Shown one piece after another: positions 11,371-21,433 of a DNA stretch of 64,000 nucleotides. The position numbers and the translations under genes are program-made. The notes under the pieces are model-generated. The model was not told where the DNA came from, searched no databases, and saw nothing but the letters and a program-made list of their open reading frames with translations. The stretch lies in assembly GCA_037367405.1 (NCBI GenBank), contig JAZKJV010009616.1:434001-498000 (forward strand), given 5' to 3'. How positions within the stretch are numbered: the stretch's first letter is position 1; each line of letters starts with the position of its first letter. Origin of the DNA: Ottelia alismoides (lineage: Eukaryota; Streptophyta; Magnoliopsida; Alismatales; Hydrocharitaceae).

Positions 11371-11614
11371 TTTTAAAAAAGATTTTTATCACGTGTGCCC
11401 TCGTTTTTTGTAACGTGAGTTATGTCCTTTTTTTGTAATATAAGTTGTGTTCCTATATTCTTACAAAATTCACAATTCCTACCTTTTATAATATCAGTTA
11501 TGTCCTTACTTTACCTTAACGAAAGGTAGAATTGTGAATTTTGTAAGAAGGTAGAGATACAACTGATATTACAGAAGTTAAGAAGGACACACGTGATAAA
11601 ACCCCTTTAAAAAA
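11371..11614. mobile_element. Hairpin MITE, ATCACGTGTG terminal family, copy 1
   Basis: The outer arms TTTTATCACGTGTGCCC and GGACACACGTGATAAAA form terminal inverted repeats of about 30 bases with flanking TTTAAA. Inside, a second strong palindrome pairs CTTACAAAATTCACAATTC (from about 11460) with its inverse ending near 11549. The repeated internal phrase TATCAGTTATGTCC also occurs. Related copies lie at 63133-63393 and, partly, at 62670-62795. It is non-coding and of uncertain superfamily. Confidence 0.8.
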
Positions 11615-12057
11615 GTATAATCCTTAAACATACCAATCCCGATATTTTTGGCATCATCAATCATACATCGTTAATATTTACGGCGTCATCTGAGCATCAA
11701 TATCTTCTTTTTTCTAAAATAGAAAACTAAGATTATTTTACTTACGAGGAAATATAATTTCGCAATGTAATTTTTTTGCGGGGCATCTATCTAAAAGACA
11801 CTCCTTTCTGGGGATCTCACTGAAAAAATATAAAATAGTATGTACGTAGACGTGGATAATGTCAATGAAATGACTCCACATGAATCATTGTTTTATGTTC
11901 CTTTGCCGAACTTTGGCTTCTTTCAAAGATGAATGGAATCTAAAAATGGTGGCATCGGATCATGTAATGTCAATGATGATGATCTATCCATCAATCTTCT
12001 CATCGAATTTTATTCCATCCATCTCTCGTGCATACATGAACACTAGTAAGTAAGAAA
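11615..12057. other. Unassigned AT-rich stretch
   Basis: No open frame or repeat structure recognised between the MITE and the LINE 3' end. Confidence 0.4.
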
Positions 12058-12800
12058 TATAACAACAACAATAAAACCTTTTTTCCACATCAAATAGAGT
12101 CAGTTACATGGAATATTTGCCTCCATTCAGACCTATCTTTGGTCATTCTCAAGTTTAGATGCAAAAAATGAAGATCCCTTATGATAGTCTCATTTCAACA
12201 CTTCTTGGCTCTTCCTTGCCTTCTCTTAGCTGGCTCAACATCCAAAAATTCACATCTCCTAGTTTGTGCATCAGTCGATCTCCTTTGCAAATAGAGAAAC
12301 CATATTGGTAATTTTCTTTCATTTTATTCTTTATCAGAGTTAAATCAACTTTCCTTCTGACCGCATCATTCCGAATCCAATCTTTACATATATGACTGCG
12401 CATCCACATTAGCATTTTCATTCTGTTAGTATCATTCTCTGCACATGTTTATGATCACATGCCAATATTCAGAACCATAGAGTATAACAAATCTCACGAC
12501 TGCTTTGTAAAACTTTCTTTTGATTTCAAAGGAATTTTCTTAGCACATAGAACAATAGAGACTCCTCTCCACTTTAGCCATCTTACATGTATTTTATGAG
12601 TAACATCTCTATCGATTTTCCCATCATGTTGCAAAACAGATCCCAAATATCTAAAAGAACATTTCTTATAGATGTTATCATCGTCAATCTTCACCTCGAT
12701 TACTTCACCATTGCTTCCGTCAAATGTGCACTCCATATATTCAGTTTTAGCCATGCTTATGCAAAATCATTTAGTCTGTAATGCATGCATGTCTGCAAAC
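12058..12800 (-). pseudogene. RTE-like LINE, 3' end of reverse transcriptase ORF
   Basis: Minus-strand remnant of a plant non-LTR retrotransposon. The 12754-12494 frame reads KTEYMECTFDGSNGEVIEVKID, then FRYLGSVLQHDGKIDRDVTHKI and WLKWRGVSIVLCAKKIP. This is the conserved post-catalytic segment of the plant RTE-type ORF (KTEYMEC...FKYLGSIIQ...DVTHRI...W.KWR). The 12421-12179 frame continues with MKMLMWMRSHICKDWIRND, matching MRMLRWMCGHTRRDKIRNE. It runs down to a SEWR-type terminal motif and a 3' tail of TTG repeats (12058-12075 read on the minus strand), the typical RTE 3' end. The catalytic domain and 5' part are missing, and frameshifts separate the blocks. Confidence 0.85.
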
Positions 12801-12809
12801 CTCGAGCTT

Positions 12810-13390
12810 CTCATTTCTAGTAATGATATCACAATGGATGCACACTGATGGTGTTGCTTCATCTAAATGGAAAGATGTGCTAAGAAGTTTTACAACCATT
12901 CAGTCTCAAAGCCTGATTTCTCCATGGTGATGAACATTGTTAACTAAGCAATACATGTTTTCTTGGTTAATTTCCAAGAAATCGCTTCTCTTCCAAAAAT
13001 AAAAATATATCCACTTGTAAATTCCGAAACATCTAAACCAATAATATAATTTGCATTGCAATATTATTCAAGAACTGGAGGATCTCCACAAAACATTAAA
13101 CAATAGAGCATTTCTTCTTTTAGATATTAAAGCATTCTAGTCAGAGCATCTCAATGCTCTTTTTCAGATTTTGAGTATATTTGCTTAATATGTCTACAAC
13201 AAATGCAATACCATATCTAATATGATTCATCAAGAACATAAGACTATCAATAAATTGTGCATATCTGATTTATGCTATCATTTTTACTCTTTTTAAGACG
13301 TGAGTAATTAATTGGTAGCAAATGATGTGCTTACCGGCTTGCATTCAAAAGAAGATTTTTTTTGGAGATTTTTCAATACAACGTTCTTAT
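12810..13390 (-). pseudogene. Copia remnant (minus): connection domain and RNase H
   Basis: Translated pieces in order on the minus strand: FECKPVSTSF near 13350; IDSLMFLMNHIRYGIAFVVD near 13240 (IGSLMYLMNCTRPDIAYAV in relatives); GYIFIFGREAISWKLTKKTCIA near 13000-12940 ([22 protein letters not shown]); and a CIHCD block near 12850. These are the end of reverse transcriptase and the start of RNase H of a copia element different from copia 1 and 3. Several stops and frameshifts are present. It abuts the LINE remnant; which inserted into which is unclear. Confidence 0.75.
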
Positions 13391-13429
13391 GAGGGCAAAA
13401 TATAAGTAGATTTTGTCACAAGATTATTA

Positions 13430-14110
13430 CCAAGGTAGTACTTACTTCTCCCATGATTTTCTAATAAAAATAAGAAGTTGTTCTTTTATATATCTGACAA
13501 TATTAGTATCGGTACTTTAATAATATTTCACTCTTAATCACAAAAAATTATAGCTGATTAGTAGGACTATTATGTGCATAGTCAATGAACAAATTGAAAA
13601 ATTGTATCAAGTTTTCTTTTCATAGGTTCAGATAACAAATCTTTGATTAAACACCCTCAAAGATTCAAGTATTTCAAATTAAGTGTATTTTGAAAATATG
13701 CAACACTATTAAACTCTAGCAAAGTTTTTTTTCCAACGCTAAAGTGGAAATAAGAAATTAACCGCTTCTAGACATGTCAGTGGAAGGAATTTAGAAACAA
13801 TCATAAAAGAGCCATCAATATCTATTCTTAAGATTGAATTTTCTTTTACCATGATTTTTTAAAAAAAAACAAGAAGTCTTTTTTATGGTTAACGATCAGT
13901 ATCAATTCCATAATATTATTTTTATTCGTAATCACAAGAAATCATAGCCGACAAGTATGAATATTACGAACATAACTAATGAACAAAGTAAAAAGATAAA
14001 GTGCATCAAGTTTTATTTTCATATGTTCAGAAAACAGACTTTTGGCTAAACACCTCCACACTTTCAAGTATTTCAAGTTATATGTATTTATGAAAATAAG
14101 AAACAAGAAA
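13430..14110. repeat. Duplicated non-coding segment, about 75-80 percent identical
   Basis: The sequence at about 13430-13720 recurs at about 13835-14110, offset roughly 400 bases. Shared landmarks are ATGATTTTYTAA, AATCACAARAAATYATAGCYGA, GCATAGTCAATGAACAAA/CATAACTAATGAACAAA and CATCAAGTTTT. The copies are interrupted and diverged, so it is an old tandem duplication, possibly of upstream copia sequence. It is not coding. Confidence 0.75.
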
Positions 14111-15629
14111 TATACAATCCCTTAGGTACATGAAATCTTATTTATCAAATACTATATCAAACACACATGTGGGCACCTATATATTGTTAATCATTTGGAA
14201 TAAATATATAAAAATAAATCAATTTTTTAAGAGAACACTCATTCATAAGGGAACATCTCGAGAAACATTTTTTAAGCTTTGTGAAAATGTTTAAAAAAAG
14301 CAAATAAAAGTACCCAAATATATTGGCGACCAACCCGTCAAAAAAGGAGAGATATTCTTGGCGACCAAACAACAATATCCAATTAACCTTCAAAAGTTAT
14401 ACAAACCACTAAAAGATCTACAACTCAAGAAAGAGAGTTGAGTGAAGTTGACATCATGAGGTTTAGACTTATGGAGACCCTCTGGAAGCAAAAAAAAAGA
14501 TTTATTCCAAATGTTGGGGAAGTGGCCTTTCTCTTTAAGCAACCTTCAAAGGTGTCGGGCATCAGTCCAAAGGTTGAGAGTCTATGTCTCTCCATTTACA
14601 TCTCATGTTCTATATTTGTCTTGCTTTTGCATAGCCAAGATAGACATACTTACTCCTTCCTCGATCTTGTTTCATATCTATTCGATTCCATTCCTATCAC
14701 ACCCCTCCAGCCACTTGTGTTCAGGACCATGCACCTTTGTATTGTGTGGGAAATTTGCATATGCCCCCCTCCTCAAGAGATTTTAATTGCATATACACCC
14801 TTTGGGATATTCCTTTCACCTTCATAAATATGTCTCCAGCTGTCTATATAGTGACATTCATTAAGTTTCTGATCTTATATCATGTTGTGTTTAAGGTGGT
14901 CTCTAGTTTATGATTGACTAGGATTTGTGGCTTGTTTTCTATTACTTATGAAAAGCCTCTTTTTAAAATAACCATGTTGATTAGGGTTATCCTTTAGATG
15001 CCCCCACTTTTCGCAATGGCCCATTATCTATTATTTTGCGCAGTGTCCCTACGATTTCATTAGTATATCCTCTATACTGAAGATGAGACGCCGACATTAG
15101 GTGGATACACAGCTGTAACGACAGAACTGTTGGAAACGAATTCGATCGATCAACACACAAAAGAGAATGTACGCTTACATCCACTGCTCACATCAGGCAA
15201 GAAAACCTTGTATGATTAGAGTTTATTTAGCATTCACATGTGAAGCGGGGTAGACATTCGTCTAGTATCTCCTTGTTCTTATCATGTAACAGAATCGACC
15301 CTTCGCGTAGTACAACACGAATCTCTCTACCATGCCCTTTGGTTTACAACAAAGATGATGGTTGCTGAATTTGGGCCCATTTGGTGGGCCCAATGGGCCA
15401 CAATGGTCCTCCTATAATTGACAACTCATGTTCATGGGATGTGGAGGGCACAAGGATCCCATGGCACTCTCACATGATGGAGGGGGTAGGGTTGCCATTT
15501 CACATGATGGGCAAATGGCCACATTCTTATTTTTGTCTCTATGCCAATGGGTTGTACTAGTGGGGAAGCCTTGCCTCCCTCCCCTACCATTATGAAATTT
15601 ATGATTTTTCTTCCGTTAGCCTTTCTTTT
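14111..15629. other. Unassigned stretch with a 129-codon open frame
   Basis: The plus-strand frame 14438-14827 (129 codons) and an overlapping 91-codon frame show no motif I recognise, and no splice structure is evident. The 15432-15635 region is GC-richer than its surroundings. I see no gene I can support. Confidence 0.35.
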
Positions 15630-15635
15630 GTTCAT

Positions 15636-15735
15636 GTTAGTATTTGAACCTCTAGGTCATGGGTTCGCATCGAAGAAATAGCCACATATTCGAATACAAG
15701 GTAAGATCCATTGTGGCAGTCCAAAATCATGATTG
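15636..15735 (+). mobile_element. tRNA-derived SINE-like fragment
   Basis: GGTCATGGGTTCGCATCGAAG resembles the RNA polymerase III B box (GGTTCGANTCC) as found in plant SINEs. The following GAAATAGCC and CAAGGTAAGATCCATTGTGG follow the order GAAACAGCC ... AGGGTAAGGCTGCG...TGTGG of a common plant SINE family. The A box is not visible and no poly(A) tail or target duplication was found, so it is at best a 5'-truncated relic. Confidence 0.45.
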
Positions 15736-18170
15736 TCATACCCTTTTCCCTCAAGTGTTGCTGGTCCTCCTCCTGCCTCACTACTGAACCCTAGATGACC
15801 AACACATACGAGGTCCTCTGACTCAGCATCTACTTTGTTGAACCATCCCTCCTAGTCCTTGTAATCATTGAGGGTCTATAAACCATGTGTATGATTTAGT
15901 TTCCGTCCCTACTAGAACAAGCATACAAGACCTCGATATTTTGAGAATATGCTAGCACAAAATCGCACATCTAATGAAGTTAATGTAAAGGAACTTCTAA
16001 TAATGTGATTCATTGTTTAATTTAGGGGCTCTACTTTTTGCTGGCGTGCAAGTAATCATACATACAAGTTTTCTTTGTTCAGGACGATGAGGATGATGAC
16101 GAACAGATTTCCGATTATTTGGCAAGCGCCCGTTGAATTATACAATTAGCTTTCTTATACCAATGATGAGAAGTTTAATGAATAATTTTGAAGTATATAT
16201 ATAAGATGATGACAAAGGTTTAAAACCAGAAAAGAAGCTCATACTAAAAGGAAAATTTTTCTAATTTTACTCTTTCCATTAAATTGTGTGTTGCTGACTA
16301 TTAACTAGAGATTTCCCCTATTAGATCGATTCCACAACCTTTCTAAGTTGTTTTTTTATATCTATTTATTATTCAACCAATTTTACTTAATGTTGACTTT
16401 GTGTAAACTTTAGGTTCCATGCATGCACTTAATGACAAGTAGTTTTTTAGTTGTTAATCAAACACTCTTTAGTCACTAAATGGGCTAATATACAACTATA
16501 GGTTAAGATATTAGTCGACTCGATACTATGTTTCTAAAACTTAATGTTAAAAATTCACAATGTCCATTGTGCAAAGTCTTATTTCTGAAATTACAGTTTT
16601 TTACCAACTTAAATATAATCTCACAACACTTAAATTTAAGTATTCACAAGTAACTGAAATTTGATTGATAGCTATACAAATGTTCTTACCCACCAAAGGG
16701 GTTTATAACTTATTACACACAAAAATCATATCCATATAATATCTCTTTTTCTGAAAAAAAATAAATTGATCCATCTTAAAACTTGGAAAACAAAAAAATG
16801 ACCATCACACCTCGCAAGGTCCGTGCAAGCTCAACACATTTTGGGAATCTCATTTCGGGAGTGGATTTCTGGATACGATCAACATACGTTTATTGATTAC
16901 CCCTATATATGTATTGTAAGGTTAAGACGTGGGTCATCAGAGAATCTCATTTTCGGATAGCCGTCACCTCCTAATATTCGTGTATATGTACTCTTGTTTT
17001 TTTACTCATAATGGAACTTCTCCTTTCCCGTGGTTCTCTCCCCGCTACATCGGGTGGGGTTTTTCGTGTGTGTTCTTCATGGTTGATTGCTTATTGTTGA
17101 GATCTATAATAATAGTACCAATTTGTCATCATATGAGAATGGAGTGATTGACTCTAGGATCTATAATTACCTCAGTCACCTCACAATAAGCTAGCTTTTG
17201 GATTCATGTTTGGAATAGTTCCTGTTTGTATCACTGTTGTGCCAAATGATGTGGATTATTGGAAGATCTGTGATAAGCTCTGGTCAATCACCAAAATTAT
17301 GGAACATCAAAATTTTACATATTTGCCCTATGGACCTGCCGAACCTAATTTTTTAACCCTGGTTCAAATTAAAATGGTCCCTGTTGATTTTTGGAATAAA
17401 AATGACAATACAAGAAAGAAATATAAAAAATGGCTTACCAGCATTTTTCTGCTAAAAAAATAATATTCTCGGTGCCTTGTTTAGTTGCTGATCATTAATT
17501 TATTCTGGTATGATATCAAGTATTAATCTTCGTTGAAATTTATCTACAACTCTGACATAAACTCTTTTTTTAAAAAAATTTGAATTAGTAGAACATACCA
17601 TTTATTTCGGGAATGTAGACTGTAGCTTAGTTAACTTTTCAACTTCTTTGACAGATTTGCCTTTAAGTGGACAGAAAATTCGGAATTTTATTTCGATTTA
17701 TTCATTTATTATTTATGTCCAGACATCCTAATAAATATTATTATGTCTAATTCTCCCTTTTAAAACATGAATAGTATTTTACCTTCTTTTTGAAATAAAA
17801 AACTTCAAGCTATTCTGAGATGGTTATATCGCAATTTCGACTTTTTATTTAAAAAACAGGCCCTTATTTTATTCATGAAGACTCTACCATTTTCTTAGGT
17901 CCAGGCCCTTAGATTCGAAGCCCATTTAACAGCCTACACATATATTAAGCCCGTGAGCCCTATACTCTAGTAGGCTGCAAAATGCACGTCAAAGCAATTG
18001 CACCTTTAGATTTGATCCTTTGAATGGGTAAATTTGCTTAATGAACTGATAATTTTAAATGATTTTATTTGACCATGTAGACAAAAAAGGTTTGGGGATT
18101 TCGCCTCCAAATTGTGAGATGACAACTCCAATCATGTGACCTTGTTCACGAGGTAGTATGGTATCGATGG
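15736..18170. other. Unassigned stretch, possible small gene relic at 17206-17463
   Basis: AT-rich DNA. The 85-codon plus-strand frame 17206-17463 (MFGIVPVCITVVPNDVDYW...) has balanced amino-acid composition and could be a relic exon, but I recognise no domain. The 72-codon frame at 16929 is hydrophobic and low-confidence. No transposon ends were identified. Confidence 0.3.
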
Positions 18171-18513
18171 ATGCGCTACAATAAAAAGATTGTACATGAT
18201 ATCATCCGATGTTAAATATAATGATGAATATTATCTGATGCATAATCATGATTTATACTTGAAACTAGCAGCGAATGGCATATGCTTTTGTGTTGCTAGT
18301 GACTGACAATGTAACAATGATTATCTATTATCTTTATCATCAAAATTCAGTCTAATCCTTGCTAACTTTAGTGGTCAATGGTGCACATTTTGATAGCAAA
18401 AGCAAGAATCGTTGTTATGTAGCCATTTCTAGTAGCATAGCAACACAATATCAATCGTGATTTTCAAGTACAAATGGTGATTTTGCAACATATAATATTT
18501 GTCACTATATTCA

Positions 18514-18820
18514 CACTACAATAAAATTGATATATCTTCCATAGTTTAATATAGTGCAAGCAATGAATCATATATAACAATGGTAATCCCTTAAACTTTT
18601 CTTGTAATCGTTACTAGTTAGCAACACTAGTACAAATTTTAATGAAAAGTCAACTAGATAATCAACGTAATATGAACCTTTAGCAATGAATAATAAATTT
18701 ATTGCAAATTACAAAGACAAAATATAACTTTGCAACAAATGTTCATTGTTACGAATTTAACATCAAAGATATGGCAACGAATATTTAAGTTATCTATTAT
18801 TGTAGGTCAATTTTGTTGTG
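18514..18820. mobile_element. Degraded CACTA-like MITE
   Basis: The left end CACTACAATAAAATTGAT pairs with the right end GGTCAATTTTGTTGTG, and the flanks are TCA and TTA (one mismatch). The internal text carries GCAACGAAT/CGTTGC-type words like those of the intact element at 5795. The terminal match is imperfect, so this is tentative. Similar words upstream from 18176 suggest a second relic. Confidence 0.4.
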
Positions 18821-19559
18821 TTAACAATAGGCGACATTGCAATGGATTCCAATATGTGTTTTACTATTGCATATCCTTGTCGTAGTTAGAAATGGATATA
18901 ACTATGGTATATGTGTTCGATGCTCTTCCACATAATGATAATGGCACTAATATATAAAATGGTCTACATTAAAATCACTTATTGTCCTATGCATTCTTCC
19001 TCTTGGGTAATAGTACTAAATCATAAGTTTTGTTGTTTGTAAGGGAGTCAATCTCATTCCCATCGTTAGCTCTCACTACTTCTTTGTTGCATCTTGTAGT
19101 AAATCATCAAAGCATCCAAGCTTGTCATTTTTTGCCAGTAATAGAAAATTCTAGGAAGATGAATACCTTATAGTAAGCTTGCTAATTTTGTTAACTTCCT
19201 CGCCATTAGAGTTTTCATATCATTATATGGCATGTAGTACACATTTTTTGTCATTTATGATGCGCACTATTTAGGATTCATCAAACTTCATAGCTTCATG
19301 TTTTCCATTTCCCTTTCCTTTTATCTCTATCCTTATATAAGGAAGATTGATTTAAGGTAACATCTATGATTATAACTTGCTTCTTATTTCCAAATCCCAG
19401 AATTTGTATACATGGCTAGTGGAAACATAGTCAAAGATTTACTTCTTTGATTTTGATCCAGCTTTTCATTGTCATTTTTTAAATTGTTAGCATAGATATG
19501 CATCCTATACACACTTAAATGAAAAATAGTTAATTCCTTTTCAATTTAGACTTTCCTTG
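18821..19559. other. Unassigned stretch
   Basis: No open frame of note. It may belong to the decayed 3' part of the minus-strand copia fragment that follows, but I could not align it. Confidence 0.35.
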
Positions 19560-20200
19560 GAATGTCTTTGTCTAATATGGTATATAAACAATAATTAATC
19601 AAATATGATGTCATGTTTACTGCATCAACTCAATGTCTCTTCGGTAATCCACCATATATTATCATGATTCTCATATGCTTTAGGAAAAAAATCTTGTTCA
19701 TGTGATCGGTGATGCTATTTATAGATTGGTATCATTTTAAATCTTCTAAACATAATTGGATTCAAGCTCCCTATCATAGAATTCTTAAGAATTATCTAGA
19801 TTGAAACATTTCAACTTTGAATATGTCTTACTTTCAACTAAGGACTCCCGCCTCTTGAATCAAATGTAAATTCAAAAGCATTATGTACAAATAATCCACT
19901 AAGACACCTTTGCCAACCAAATTATCATCTTTGAACATTTGGAAAGTGTCTTATCAAATAAAATTTATATCTAAGTTTGCAAGATCTGGATATGGAACTA
20001 AATATATGGAGAACTTGGGTACATAAAAAATATTTTCTAAACCAAACACATTGTTAGTTTCCAAAACGAGCCTTTGCGTTCCACTTGCTTCAACAAGTGA
20101 AGGCACGCAATTTCTCACATAGATGCTTTGCTCTTTTTTCACTGGCCCCATTGTGCTCAGAAAGCTCTGCATGGAGTTAGAATTATGACTTGAAGTGCTA
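19560..20200 (-). pseudogene. Copia remnant (minus): protease-distal and integrase pieces
   Basis: The minus-strand frame 20172-19954 contains VEASGTQRLVLETNNVFGLENIFYVPKFSIYLV. It matches the block after the copia protease (GTYRLVLNTG...LENTLYVPSFSRNLVS). Near 19690-19600 another frame reads GGLPKRH, then AVNMTSYLINYC, matching LPKRFWAEAVNTASYLINR from the end of integrase. The integrase core between them is missing or unreadable. No LTR was identified. Confidence 0.65.
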
Positions 20201-20686
20201 GAGTTAATCTACTAACTATTAGAAGGGATGTCAATGAAACTGGATTCGTGACAAACATGACTTCAATGCATACCTTTCTTAGTGAGACATTCTTTGAACT
20301 CGATATTCGTTTTTGACATGCTCAAAAGAAACATTTTCTTTTCTTAAATTCCGGCATCTTCTTTTCAAGATTTTTTACCTCCTCAATTTATTCCATTTCT
20401 TATGACACTCTCAACATTATCTTGTTTGATCCCATTTTCCTCTTCTGTACATGTCACCAAGACTCATTTGAAGTGCAGTAATTCTTATGTGTATTGTAGG
20501 AAATTTTTAATGGCATGCATTACAAAGATAAGACTGAGAATTAAATGAAAACATAATGGCTCCAAAAAATCAAGTTTAAGTTCTTTAAGTTGAGCAACAA
20601 TATTAATTATAACCATAATTTCTTTGTAATCCTAGTGCAACAATTATTTTTCACGGAAGATAATTTTAATAGGAGTTTTCAAGCCA

Positions 20687-20851
20687 TGGTCTTTTCTGAA
20701 GTTTTAAACAATTTCTCGACAATTTCTCAAAACCCTTTGTCATCTTAAATCTGGGAATGGAATCCCAAATGGTCTTTTCTGAAGTTTTAAGCAGTTTCTC
20801 AACAATTTCTCAAAACCCTTTGTCATCTTAAATCTGGGAATGGATCCCAAA
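20687..20851. repeat. 83-bp tandem duplication
   Basis: Units at 20687-20769 and 20770-20851 differ at only a few positions (AAACAATTTCTCG versus AAGCAGTTTCTCA, and one deleted base near the end). This recent tandem duplication starts TGGTCTTTTCTGAAG and lies directly upstream of the C-rich tract. Confidence 0.93.
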
Positions 20852-20914
20852 TGTTCTTGGCTATGTTGGTTTGTATGCTCATTAAACTTAGTCAGTTGAA
20901 TTTTTTCCACCATT

Positions 20915-21250
20915 TACGCTCACGACCGCATCCCTCCTCCCTCACACTCACAACCCTCCCCCTCACAACGCTCCCTCTCGTACGTTCAAATCCCTCCTCC
21001 CTCACACCACCATCCCTTCCCCCCACAACCCTCTTCCCCCTTTCGACAGCCCTCATGCCCACTCCCTCCCTCCCGCAACCCTCCTCTCTCCATCCCTCCG
21101 TCAGCCCTCACGCCCTCTCCCTCCCTCCTGCAGCCCACCTCCCTCCCTCCTGCAACCTGCATACCACCTCCCTCACACAAGCTAATCCTACCTCGCCCCC
21201 CAGAACCCCCGATTACCACATTCCCACCACGCCCCTATCGCATCCCACCT
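20915..21250 (+). repeat. Pyrimidine-rich minisatellite-like tract
   Basis: Runs of CCCTCC, CTCCCTC and CCTCCTGCAACC recur irregularly, giving a strongly C/T-biased plus strand. The 205-codon open frame across it (20851-21468) is Pro/Ser/Leu/Thr-rich solely because of this composition. The complementary strand is GGGAGG-rich and could form G-quadruplex or triplex structures. Confidence 0.75.
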
Positions 21251-21433
21251 TCCCTTCGTGCCACGCTCCACCATTCGAGAAAAGAGTTTCCCACCACTAC
21301 ATGGTGGAGCGACTTGGCCTGTCTCCATCGGAGATATTCCCATGCATCCTAACGTGCAACGACATATGCTCGTCGATGCCCCCTTCTCCCATCGAGATGA
21401 CCTCTACTATGTCTGACTTGGAGGAAGGAGAGA

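Noticed and set aside
14438..14827. 129-codon ORF
   Set aside because: It overlaps another frame of similar length, has no motif, and its hydrophobic stretches look like translated T-rich DNA.
17206..17463. 85-codon ORF as a host gene
   Set aside because: Plausible composition, but no recognised domain, no exon partners and no conserved start context. Kept only as a note within an unassigned stretch.
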